The notes beneath the pieces are model-generated. The model did not search any database, was not told the origin of the DNA, and saw only the letters and a list, made by a program, of their open reading frames with translations. The position numbers were made by a program, and so were the translations under genes. This document shows, piece after piece, positions 1 to 5,245 of a DNA stretch of 5,245 bases; within the stretch, counting starts at the first letter, position 1; every line of letters begins with the position of its first letter. The DNA is from Bacteroidales bacterium UBA6192 (GTDB lineage Bacteria; Bacteroidota; Bacteroidia; Bacteroidales; F082), in contig DITE01000112.1 in assembly GCA_002422725.1 (NCBI GenBank), positions 1 through 5,245 of the forward strand, given 5' to 3'.

Positions 1-857
1 TCACCAATGCCATAACTCCAATGGGTGATATAACTTCTATCGAGTCCCTTTGTCTGATCTTCAACGTTTTTTTCAATAACCGGTTTGCCACGCATCGATT
101 CTTTGCCATATTCCCATGTGGCGTAAAGGTTGGTTCCATGGGTTAGTACAGCCAGGAATGCAGCGGCAAATAAAAAGCCTGTTGCTTTGGCGAAATGGGG
201 CATTTTCTTAAATCTGACAGCGTCGATAAGCTGAAACAGACCGAGCAAGACCACAATAAGTAAAAGATAATAGGTGATTTGCAGGTGGCCGGCTTCGAGT
301 TCGAGCGCCAGAGCAATTGCCGTAAGCAGGCCACCCTTGAGATAGTGTCCTTTGTAGGCAAGTATTATTCCGGCAAGCACCGGAGCCATGTATCCGATAG
401 CATAAGCTTTTGAGGTGTGCCCGGCACCCATAATAATGAAAAAGTAAGATGAGAACCCAAAGGCAAGTGCCCCGGCCATACTTAGCCAAGGATCCACACG
501 CATTACCAGAAGCAGGATATAGAAGCCAAGGAAGTAAATAAAAAGGGCATTAGCCGGAAAGGGCATACCGAGCGTGATTATTTTTTTTACATACCTGATC
601 AGGTTCCCGTCATAAATCACTGAAATCTGCCATGCGGGCATTCCGCCGAACATGGAGTTTGTCCACAAAGGCTCTTCACCTGTTTGTTCACGGTGGTCAA
701 CAATTTCTTTCGACATGCCTTTGTGCATATTGATATCATGCATATTCAACCTTTTGCCTTCCAGAATCGGGTTCAGATAAGCAAAGGTGATAGCGATAAA
801 TACCAGTATTGCAGTCAAATATGGCAATATTGATTTGAAGTTCAGTTTTTCAGACAT
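1..857 (-). CDS. YfhO-family multi-spanning membrane protein, N-terminal 285 residues (runs off left edge)
   Basis: The reading frame is open from an ATG at 857 to the left edge, giving 285 residues with no stop, so the gene is cut by the window. The family (YfhO-like, GT-C-fold-like membrane proteins) is usually about 800 or more residues in Bacteroidota. Visible features are a first membrane helix at about residues 10-28, a large presumably extracytoplasmic loop with HDIN (39-42) and EEPLWTNSMFGGMPAWQ (61-77), and further helices at about 102-118, 124-143, 154-168, 174-187, 194-211 and 225-240. AGHTSKAYAIGYMAP (145-159) and GHLQITYY (190-197) are blocks I recognise from Bacteroidota YfhO proteins. 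D41 in the first loop is where GT-C enzymes carry a catalytic acid, but that role is inferred. YfhO proteins are linked to glycosylation of cell-wall polymers in Firmicutes; the substrate in Bacteroidota is unknown. It starts one base after the DUF4834 stop, with no Shine-Dalgarno sequence, so coupled translation is likely. Confidence 0.88.
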   Translation of the reverse strand, partial: MSEKLNFKSILPYLTAILVFIAITFAYLNPILEGKRLNMHDINMHKGMSKEIVDHREQTGEEPLWTNSMFGGMPAWQISVIYDGNLIRYVKKIITLGMPFPANALFIYFLGFYILLLVMRVDPWLSMAGALAFGFSSYFFIIMGAGHTSKAYAIGYMAPVLAGIILAYKGHYLKGGLLTAIALALELEAGHLQITYYLLLIVVLLGLFQLIDAVRFKKMPHFAKATGFLFAAAFLAVLTHGTNLYATWEYGKESMRGKPVIEKNVEDQTKGLDRSYITHWSYGIG

Positions 858-858
858 A

Positions 859-1128
859 CTATTTGTTGCTTGGGTTATCATCTTTAATTTCTTCAAAATC
901 GATGTACTCACCGGCGTTGGGGTCAATACGCGGGCTTTCGACTGATGAATAATTTACTTTTACTTCACCTTCTTTGCGGGAATCTGCGGATGCCTGATTC
1001 CCTGTCATTCTATTGTGCATTTTCTGAACGAAGCGCTTTATTGCCCAGGGTAAAATGTACCTGAAACTGAGCCGAAGCAGATAGAAGATAACAATGATCC
1101 AGAATATGACGAGCAGAAAAGTTTCCAT
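859..1128 (-). CDS. DUF4834 family small membrane-anchored protein
   Basis: This 89-residue protein has one hydrophobic N-terminal segment (about residues 3-22, TFLLVIFWIIVIFYLLRL) followed by a basic patch (RYILPWAIKRFVQKMHNRM, 24-42) and an acidic, polar C-terminal tail that includes EYIDFEEIKDD (74-84). The positive-inside rule puts the tail in the cytoplasm. This arrangement matches DUF4834, a small Bacteroidota family of unknown function that I recall being found next to YfhO genes. Its TAG stop is separated by one base from the ATG of the YfhO gene, so the two almost certainly form one operon. The start is the only reasonable Met before the hydrophobic segment. No Shine-Dalgarno sequence is visible. 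The family name is from memory of the pattern; the function is unknown. Confidence 0.82.
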   Translation of the reverse strand: METFLLVIFWIIVIFYLLRLSFRYILPWAIKRFVQKMHNRMTGNQASADSRKEGEVKVNYSSVESPRIDPNAGEYIDFEEIKDDNPSNK

Positions 1129-1161
1129 GAATCAAATCGGTTTAAAGGATGTGATCGGATG

Positions 1162-1185
1162 CGAAATTAGTGAAAATTGGATAGC
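1162..1185 (-). promoter_or_regulatory. weak candidate -7 box region for the DUF4834-YfhO operon
   Basis: Read on the minus strand, TAATTTCG (1162-1169) differs by one base from the Bacteroidota -7 consensus TAnnTTTG and lies about 34 bases before the DUF4834 ATG. The -33 position has only a poor match (TTTA or TTAG near 1189-1193). A promoter somewhere here is expected, because the rpmH terminator lies just upstream. Confidence 0.3.
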
Positions 1186-1280
1186 TGGCTAAATCGTAAA
1201 AGTTGAATATTTTTCAACTTAAGCCATCGGGTACTTTGCATCAGTATGAAATGAACGGGTTTAAAATGTTGGGTGTTTGC

Positions 1281-1321
1281 ACAAAAAACAAGCAGAAGAC
1301 AATATTATATTGTCTTCTGCT
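1281..1321 (-). terminator. intrinsic terminator of rpmH
   Basis: A perfect 14-bp stem (1291-1304 paired with 1308-1321, arms AGCAGAAGACAATA / TATTGTCTTCTGCT) closes on a 3-base loop. On the minus strand it is followed by TGTTTTTTGT (1290-1281). It starts 30 bases after the rpmH stop codon. The T-tract is on the minus-strand 3' side, so it serves rpmH and separates it from the DUF4834 operon. Confidence 0.9.
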
Positions 1322-1351
1322 ATGGCTTATACTATCTTTAAAACTATCTGA

Positions 1352-1498
1352 TTAATATTCGTCAGATACAGTTAATCTTTTTCTACCTCTTGAACGCCTG
1401 GCTTTCAGAATTTTACGACCATTCGCAGTTGCCATTCTTTCCCTGAAACCGTGCTTGTTCTTGCGTTTTTTGTTCGATGGTTGATAGGTACGCTTCAT
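1352..1498 (-). CDS. rpmH: 50S ribosomal protein L34
   Basis: The gene encodes 48 residues, starting MKRTYQPSNKKRKNKHGF and continuing with RERMATANGRKILKARR, SRGRKRL and the ending TVSDEY. This is the full L34 pattern: the N-terminal KRTYQPS signature, the GFR-RM-T-NGRKIL core and a very basic composition. L34 is a small structural protein of the large ribosomal subunit that binds 23S rRNA. The TVSDEY tail is typical of Bacteroidota; the protein may end a few residues earlier than some relatives. The usual partners rnpA and dnaA are absent, so here it is a single-gene transcription unit with its own promoter (1525-1555) and its own terminator (1281-1321). No Shine-Dalgarno sequence precedes the ATG. 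Confidence 0.97.
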   Translation of the reverse strand: MKRTYQPSNKKRKNKHGFRERMATANGRKILKARRSRGRKRLTVSDEY

Positions 1499-1524
1499 CT
1501 TTTTGTGACTTAATTTTGGGAGTG

Positions 1525-1555
1525 CAAAAGTAGGAAATTATTTTAAATATCCAAA
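1525..1555 (-). promoter_or_regulatory. Bacteroidota-type promoter of rpmH
   Basis: Read on the minus strand, TTTG (1555-1552) is followed after exactly 19 bases by TACTTTTG (1532-1525). This matches both parts of the consensus for the primary sigma factor of Bacteroidota, TTTG at -33 and TAnnTTTG at -7. The predicted transcript would start near 1518-1521 and carry a leader of roughly 20 bases. It sits between the pepD terminator and rpmH, where a promoter is needed. Confidence 0.82.
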
Positions 1556-1572
1556 TTAAAACACTCTATTAA

Positions 1573-1612
1573 TAAAAAAAACAGGAGTGAGATCAGTATA
1601 ATTCACTCCTGT
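1573..1612 (-). terminator. intrinsic terminator of pepD
   Basis: A perfect 10-bp stem (ACAGGAGTGA 1581-1590 with TCACTCCTGT 1603-1612) closes on a 12-base loop. On the minus strand it is followed directly by seven T residues (1580-1574). It begins 11 bases after the pepD stop codon. Confidence 0.92.
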
Positions 1613-1623
1613 ATTGAAAATTT

Positions 1624-3087
1624 CTAATTTTTCTGCGGGATATGACGCAGGGTTTCAACCAGATAATCCCAGAATAAACCAACAGTAGCAATATCTACTT
1701 TTTCATCCGGCGAATGGGGGTGTCTGATCGTGGGGCCAAATGAAATCATGTCCCAATGGGGATAATTTGCTCCAAGGATACCACATTCAAGTCCGGCATG
1801 AATAACTTTCACTTCGGGGATCCTTCCATATTTGGCATTATACACATCCTTCATGGTTTGCAATATGGCTGAATGAACGTTTGGTTTCCATCCGGGGTAT
1901 TCACCACTCGATTCGGCCTTACCGCCGGCTTCATTGATTATTTTGCGTGAACTTTCTGCCAGCTTTGCTTTATCGCTGTCGACCGAACTGCGTTGCAGGC
2001 TTGCCATTATCACTTTGGTTCCATCTGATTTAATAATTGCCAGATTAGTCGAAGTTTCAACAACACCGGGCATATCTTTGCTCATGGCAATCACTCCGTT
2101 GGGATAGTTTGCAACAGCTTTGAAGAGTCTGGCCTGTGTTTTTGAGTCGATTACCTCTGCAGGCAATTCAATCTCTTCGGCAGTGATTGAGAGGCCCGGG
2201 TCAGCATCTTTGAACTGTTCGCTTGCGATTGCAGCAAATTCTGCCACGTATTGTTCAAATTGTTGCTTGAGCACAGAAGCGATTACCACTTTGGCAAAAG
2301 CTTCGCGTGGGATAGCGTTGCGGAGGCTTCCGCCATTGATTTCGGCAAGCCTGAGTCCAAATTTATCCGATCCAACGCTCATCAGTGCATTGATAATTTT
2401 GTTGGCATTTCCACGGCCAAGATTGATGTCAAGTCCCGAATGTCCACCCTTCAGACCTTTAACAACGATCTTATAGGCTATCTGATCATCTGATGTTTTT
2501 TCAGTTTTATAAGCAAAGGTTCCGGTGGTATCGATACCGCCGGCACAGCCAATGTATAGCTCGCCTTCGTCTTCTGAATCCATATTGAGCAGGATATCTC
2601 CTTGAAGCAATCCGGCTTTAAGCTGGAAGGCGCCTGTCATGCCCGTTTCTTCATCAATGGTGAAAAGGGCTTCAATCGGGCCATGTTCGATATCAGTTGC
2701 TTCGAGCACCGACATTGCCGCAGCAGCGCCAATTCCATTGTCAGAGCCCAGGGTAGTGCCTTTGGCCTTTACCCAGCCTTCGTCAATAAAAGTTTGAATC
2801 GGATCTTTCTCAAAATCATGTCCTGTACCTTCGTTTTGCTGAGGCACCATGTCGAGGTGCGATTGCAGGATGACCCCCTGACGGTCCTCAAAACCTGGGC
2901 TTGCCGGTTTGCGGATGATAACATTGCCAACCTCGTCAACAATGGTTTCCAATCCAAGCTTTTCGCCAAATTCTTTGACAAATGCAATAATCTGTGTTTC
3001 TTTTTTCGAGGGTCTGGGAATTTGTGTCAGGCTATAAAAGTTTTTCCAGACGGCTTTGGGTTCAAGATCAAGAATCGAATTACTCAT
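1624..3087 (-). CDS. pepD: aminoacyl-histidine dipeptidase / cytosol nonspecific dipeptidase (M20 family)
   Basis: This 487-residue cytosolic di-zinc peptidase hydrolyses Xaa-His (including beta-Ala-His) and many other unblocked dipeptides, completing intracellular peptide breakdown. Its length matches the family (about 485). All expected M20 catalytic residues are visible: H77 and D79 in SHLDM, the bridging D116 in LGSDNGIG, the catalytic base E146 and ligand E147 in TIDEETG, D170 in NMDSEDEGE, and H458 in RHPHSPDEK. Each is offset by a constant three residues from the positions I recall for Vibrio alginolyticus PepD, which supports intactness. GGHSGLDI (214-221) marks the lid/dimerisation domain (about 185-390), and HAGLECG (430-436) is a conserved C-terminal block. 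The start has a strong AGGAGG ribosome binding site six bases upstream. The gene has its own terminator and diverges from the aminotransferase gene. Dipeptide range cannot be read from sequence. Confidence 0.96.
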   Translation of the reverse strand: MSNSILDLEPKAVWKNFYSLTQIPRPSKKETQIIAFVKEFGEKLGLETIVDEVGNVIIRKPASPGFEDRQGVILQSHLDMVPQQNEGTGHDFEKDPIQTFIDEGWVKAKGTTLGSDNGIGAAAAMSVLEATDIEHGPIEALFTIDEETGMTGAFQLKAGLLQGDILLNMDSEDEGELYIGCAGGIDTTGTFAYKTEKTSDDQIAYKIVVKGLKGGHSGLDINLGRGNANKIINALMSVGSDKFGLRLAEINGGSLRNAIPREAFAKVVIASVLKQQFEQYVAEFAAIASEQFKDADPGLSITAEEIELPAEVIDSKTQARLFKAVANYPNGVIAMSKDMPGVVETSTNLAIIKSDGTKVIMASLQRSSVDSDKAKLAESSRKIINEAGGKAESSGEYPGWKPNVHSAILQTMKDVYNAKYGRIPEVKVIHAGLECGILGANYPHWDMISFGPTIRHPHSPDEKVDIATVGLFWDYLVETLRHIPQKN

Positions 3088-3093
3088 AGTTTT

Positions 3094-3099
3094 CCTCCT
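3094..3099 (-). promoter_or_regulatory. strong Shine-Dalgarno site of pepD
   Basis: On the minus strand AGGAGG (within GAGGAGG) lies six bases before the pepD ATG. It fixes the start at 3087. It is unusual here, because the other visible starts (L34, DUF4834, YfhO, aminotransferase) have no recognisable Shine-Dalgarno sequence. Confidence 0.85.
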
Positions 3100-3144
3100 C
3101 GGTAGGTTTTATGGTGAATATGATATGTGTTTAAAATGAGCCTG

Positions 3145-3152
3145 TAAAGATA
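3145..3152 (-). promoter_or_regulatory. candidate -7 box for pepD
   Basis: TATCTTTA on the minus strand differs from TAnnTTTG only in the last base and lies about 58 bases before the pepD ATG. No convincing TTTG is seen at the -33 position, so this is tentative. Confidence 0.35.
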
Positions 3153-3264
3153 AACATTTAGAATGAGTCTGATGCTGCACAAGGGCGATTATGGGTTAAA
3201 ATTGCTTAAATTTTCAGTTGGGCAGGGTTCGTCAACCTCAAATCCCCATTCCAGATTTTTCTTG

Positions 3265-3272
3265 TATATTTA
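3265..3272 (+). promoter_or_regulatory. candidate -7 box for the aminotransferase gene
   Basis: TATATTTA differs from the Bacteroidota TAnnTTTG box by one base and would give a short leader of roughly 10-15 bases before the ATG at 3291. There is no clear -33 TTTG. No Shine-Dalgarno sequence is present in this leader. Confidence 0.35.
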
Positions 3273-3290
3273 CAGACAAATATCCATATT

Positions 3291-4592
3291 ATGGGAAAAG
3301 TAGCACGCAATCACCTGCCTGTCAACCTGAATCTGAATGTACGCGGGTTGGCTCAGTCTTCCACCTTAGCCATTAATGAACGCAGCCGGCAATTGATTGG
3401 TGAAGGAAAGCAGATATTTCGATTCGGTTTGGGGCAATCACCTTTCCCGGTACCTGAACCAGTGGTTGAATCACTCAGGCAACATGCCCATGAGAAAGAT
3501 TATTTGCCGGTAAAGGGGCTGTATCAACTGAGAGAAGCAGTAGCCGGTTTTAATTTCCGAAACCAAAAGATTGATACCCATCCGGAAAACGTTTTAGTTG
3601 GCCCCGGCTCAAAGGAATTGATTTTTATCCTTCAGCTTGTTTATTATGGCGATTTGATAATTCCAACTCCTTCGTGGGTGTCTTATTTTCCGCAGGCAAG
3701 GATTATCGGCAGGCATGTTCACTGGGTGCCTACCAGAGCTGTTGATGGTTATAGACTTAGTCCCGAAAAGCTGGATATGATTTGCCGTACCGACCCCAAC
3801 AGACCCAGAGTGGTCATTCTTAATTACCCATCGAATCCTACCGGTTGCACCTACCCGCTCGAAAAACTCAGGGATCTGGCAATTGTTGCCCGTAAATACC
3901 AGGTTGTACTCATCAGTGATGAGATTTATGGTATGATTCATCATCAGGGGCAACATGTGTCAATCGCCAGGTATTACCCCGAAGGCACCATCATCAGTAG
4001 TGGTTTGAGCAAATGGTGTGGAGCGGGTGGCTGGCGGTTAGGGACATTTAGTTTCCCAAAGGAGTTGAACTGGTTGCGTGATGCTATGGCAATTGTGGCA
4101 AGTGAGACCTATACATCAACCTCAGCACCAATCCAATATGCTGCGGTAACCGCCTTTCAGGAAAATGATTTCATCGATGATTATCTGGATAAATCGAGGA
4201 GGATATTGAGGTATTTGGCTAAAATCATTCGCAACAGGCTTGAAGTTCATCACATTCAGGTTCCTATGCCTCAGGGTGGTTTCTATTTGTTTCCTGATTT
4301 TGACTATTACCGGGAAAAACTGAAGGAGAAAGGTATTTTGACATCTGTCGAACTCTGTGAAATCTTGCTTGAGGAAACTGGAGTCGCTATGTTACCCGGG
4401 GTGGATTTTGGCCATCAACCTGAAGAGTTACTGGCACGCATGGCTTATGTAGATTTCGATGGTTCAAACGCTCTCAATAAGGTTAGCGGTTATTATGCGG
4501 ATAAAAAACTGACAGAGGACTTTATTGAAAATGACTGTCCCAATATCTGGCAAGGCATACAGTGCCTTACAGATTGGTTTGATGCACTCTGA
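3291..4592 (+). CDS. PLP-dependent aminotransferase, class I/II (fold type I)
   Basis: This 433-residue protein has the complete aspartate-aminotransferase fold-type I signature set. The N-terminal substrate region is FGLGQSPFPVP (45-55), followed by the cofactor-domain block KDYLPVKGLYQLREAVAGF (69-87) and the GPGSKE turn (104-109). PLP contacts are N182 in NYPSNPTG, D210 and Y213 in SDEIYG, and R249 in GGWRLG. The internal aldimine lysine is K241 in SSGLSKW, and R383 in LARMAYVDFDG is the likely substrate-carboxylate arginine. All key residues are present, so it should be active in the cytosol. The amino donor and acceptor cannot be told from sequence; automated pipelines would probably call it aspartate aminotransferase. 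The C-terminal extension after about residue 395 (YYADKK... to DWFDAL) is helical-looking. The gene stands alone, divergent from pepD, with a mobile element 15 bases after its stop. The start is the first in-frame ATG and leaves the usual short lead before LNLNVRGL. Confidence 0.92.
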   Translation: MGKVARNHLPVNLNLNVRGLAQSSTLAINERSRQLIGEGKQIFRFGLGQSPFPVPEPVVESLRQHAHEKDYLPVKGLYQLREAVAGFNFRNQKIDTHPENVLVGPGSKELIFILQLVYYGDLIIPTPSWVSYFPQARIIGRHVHWVPTRAVDGYRLSPEKLDMICRTDPNRPRVVILNYPSNPTGCTYPLEKLRDLAIVARKYQVVLISDEIYGMIHHQGQHVSIARYYPEGTIISSGLSKWCGAGGWRLGTFSFPKELNWLRDAMAIVASETYTSTSAPIQYAAVTAFQENDFIDDYLDKSRRILRYLAKIIRNRLEVHHIQVPMPQGGFYLFPDFDYYREKLKEKGILTSVELCEILLEETGVAMLPGVDFGHQPEELLARMAYVDFDGSNALNKVSGYYADKKLTEDFIENDCPNIWQGIQCLTDWFDAL

Positions 4593-4599
4593 TGCATTA

Positions 4600-4607
4600 A
4601 ACATCGG
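4600..4607. repeat. left target-site duplication AACATCGG
   Basis: This 8-bp sequence is identical, in direct orientation, to 4797-4804. Each copy directly abuts the outer end of a terminal inverted repeat, as expected for a duplication made by transposon insertion. Confidence 0.8.
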
Positions 4608-4796
4608 GTAACTAATCAGTGTGTTGAAAAGCAATAATGATAAGGGTTATCATCAATCTTGTCTAGCCTTTGTGGAACTTTCTGCTTCTCTGCGCAACTT
4701 TGTGTAATAGCTGTTTCACAAAGAGCCACAGAGAAGACACTGAGTTTCACAAAGTAATGTTGGAGATTATTGTACATTATAGCACTAGTTAGTTAC
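4608..4796. mobile_element. 189-bp non-autonomous MITE-like element with IS66-type ends
   Basis: The element has 14-bp terminal inverted repeats: GTAACTAATCAGTG at 4608-4621, and GTAACTAACTAGTG when 4783-4796 is read in reverse complement (12 of 14 identical). Exact 8-bp direct repeats (AACATCGG) flank it. Ends starting GTAA with an 8-bp duplication are known hallmarks of the IS66 family, so mobilisation in trans by an IS66-family transposase is the inference. The inside has no open reading frame of note. It holds a small palindrome (ATGATAA-GGG-TTATCAT, 4637-4653) and a large imperfect palindrome (4668-4754). It starts 15 bases after the aminotransferase stop and breaks no gene. The intact duplication suggests fairly recent insertion. 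An unrelated repeat with chance flanks is the alternative. Confidence 0.75.
4668..4754. repeat. imperfect palindrome of CTTTGTG words inside the MITE
   Basis: The left arm 4668-4707 pairs with the right arm 4714-4754 around a 6-base loop (TAGCTG). Both arms begin and end with CTTTGTG-type words and share CTTCTCTG in the middle; the differences are clustered between these blocks. As RNA it would form one long hairpin in either orientation. Similar CTTTGTG / CACAGAG-rich inverted repeats recur between genes in many environmental bacterial genomes, as I recall; that is memory and was not searched. Confidence 0.8.
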
Positions 4797-4804
4797 AACA
4801 TCGG
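4797..4804. repeat. right target-site duplication AACATCGG
   Basis: This is the second exact copy of the 8-bp direct repeat, directly next to the right terminal GTTAC end of the element. Removing 4608-4804 would restore a plausible uninterrupted intergenic sequence after the aminotransferase gene. Confidence 0.8.
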
Positions 4805-4840
4805 AAAATGACGGTTAATTGTTGGTAAAACGGATTAACA

Positions 4841-4886
4841 AAACGGCTGACACCGCGTGAGTGCCAGCCGTTTCAATAGTTTTTTT
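4841..4886. terminator. stem-loop terminator between convergent genes, probably bidirectional
   Basis: A 13-bp stem with one mismatch (AAACGGCTGACAC 4841-4853 with GTGCCAGCCGTTT 4861-4873) closes on a 7-base loop. On the minus strand it lies 19 bases after the MFS stop, and the 3' arm ends in TTT followed by TGTTAATC. On the plus strand seven T residues follow at 4880-4886 after a 6-base gap. Convergent genes on either side make a two-way terminator sensible, with the minus-strand MFS gene as the surest user. Confidence 0.78.
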
Positions 4887-4892
4887 ATTGAG

Positions 4893-5245
4893 TTAGCTTC
4901 TCTTGTTGGGCAGATCAAGGCCATATCCTTGTTTCTTGTCAACATACTTCAGCACAATTGACATGATCATGGCCAGGACGCCAAATCCGGCAAAGATGAG
5001 CTCCGGAACAAGATAGTTGTATCTGATTTCTGTGTTGCCGGCAGCGATTTCATCGGCAACTCCCGGATTTGATGCGGTGAGTGCCCAGCCGATCAGGATT
5101 GGAACGGCAAGCAAGCCAATATTCTGAATCCAGAAGGTTAAGCCATAAGCAGAGCCGAGAAACCGCTCTTCGACTATTTTAGGAATTGAAGGCCACATGG
5201 AGGCGGGAACCAATGAAAATGCCAGACCGAGGATGACAATAGTTG
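4893..5245 (-). CDS. MFS transporter, C-terminal 116 residues (runs off right edge)
   Basis: The frame is open from the right edge to a TAA at 4893, so only the C-terminus of a larger membrane protein (usually about 400-450 residues) is present. Three hydrophobic segments are visible: residues 1-20 of the fragment (TIVILGLAFSLVPASMWPSI), about 35-55 (LTFWIQNIGLLAVPILIGWA) and about 84-107 before the basic KYVDKKQGYG tail. These fit helices 10-12 of the major facilitator superfamily. ERFLGSAYGLTFWIQNIG resembles the conserved block of MFSD1-type transporters and their bacterial relatives, but the substrate cannot be assigned from this fragment. An in-frame TTG at 5213 is not the start, because coding hydrophobic sequence continues upstream of it. 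Confidence 0.85.
   Translation of the reverse strand, partial: TIVILGLAFSLVPASMWPSIPKIVEERFLGSAYGLTFWIQNIGLLAVPILIGWALTASNPGVADEIAAGNTEIRYNYLVPELIFAGFGVLAMIMSIVLKYVDKKQGYGLDLPNKRS

Noticed and set aside
143..489. Two short minus-strand open frames (72 and 93 residues)
   Set aside because: They are out of frame with the continuous YfhO reading frame, whose translation gives membrane helices and family motifs throughout.
2120..3105. Open frames on the plus strand opposite pepD (2120-2476, 2251-2493, 2602-3105), the longest 167 residues
   Set aside because: They lie entirely or almost entirely within the pepD coding sequence, which has all its catalytic motifs in frame. Their translations show no recognisable domain and have no ribosome binding context.
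3609..3956. 115-residue open frame on the minus strand inside the aminotransferase gene
   Set aside because: It is antisense to an intact, motif-complete aminotransferase, and its translation looks like random composition.
4637..4653. ATGATAA-GGG-TTATCAT as a terminator of the aminotransferase gene
   Set aside because: The 7-bp stem is AT-rich and is not followed by a T-tract. It lies inside the mobile element and is better read as part of it.
4593..4892. CRISPR array or small RNA gene in the long gap after the aminotransferase
   Set aside because: There are no regularly spaced direct repeats. The repeated CTTTGTG words are arranged as a palindrome, and the terminal repeats plus duplication explain the layout as a transposable element.
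5211..5213. TTG as the start codon of the minus-strand MFS gene
   Set aside because: The same frame continues upstream to the window edge with hydrophobic, family-like sequence, and an MFS protein of 106 residues would lack most of its helices.

Overview
The window looks like ordinary chromosomal DNA from a member of the Bacteroidota, probably an environmental Bacteroidales-like lineage. The evidence is a DUF4834-YfhO gene pair typical of that phylum, a Bacteroidota-type ribosomal protein L34, and a promoter before rpmH that fits the phylum's TTTG / TAnnTTTG consensus exactly with a 19-base spacer. Most genes lack a Shine-Dalgarno sequence, which also fits. The assignment rests on recognition by eye, not on a search.

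Layout. On the minus strand, right to left from 3087: pepD (M20 aminoacyl-histidine dipeptidase, complete) with its own intrinsic terminator; rpmH (L34, 48 residues) with its own promoter and terminator; then a DUF4834 membrane-anchored small protein, one base before the start of a YfhO-family multi-spanning membrane protein that runs off the left edge. On the plus strand, divergent from pepD, is a complete fold-type I PLP aminotransferase (3291-4592). The right edge carries the C-terminal 116 residues of a minus-strand MFS transporter, convergent with the aminotransferase. A stem-loop that could terminate both lies between them.

The most interesting object is in the 300-base gap after the aminotransferase. 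A 189-bp non-coding segment (4608-4796) is bounded by imperfect 14-bp terminal inverted repeats starting GTAA and flanked on both sides by the exact 8-bp direct repeat AACATCGG. This has the form of a miniature inverted-repeat transposable element (MITE) with its target-site duplication. GTAA ends and 8-bp duplications are hallmarks of the IS66 family. Its core is an 87-bp imperfect palindrome built from CTTTGTG/CACAAAG words. The element starts 15 bases after the aminotransferase stop codon and separates that gene from the downstream terminator.

Functionally the genes are mostly unrelated housekeeping units: peptide turnover (PepD), amino-acid metabolism (aminotransferase), translation (L34) and envelope membrane proteins (DUF4834, YfhO). 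The MFS fragment has motifs reminiscent of MFSD1-type transporters, which suggests only a tentative peptide-related link to PepD. No RNA genes, CRISPR arrays, phage genes or defence systems were found.
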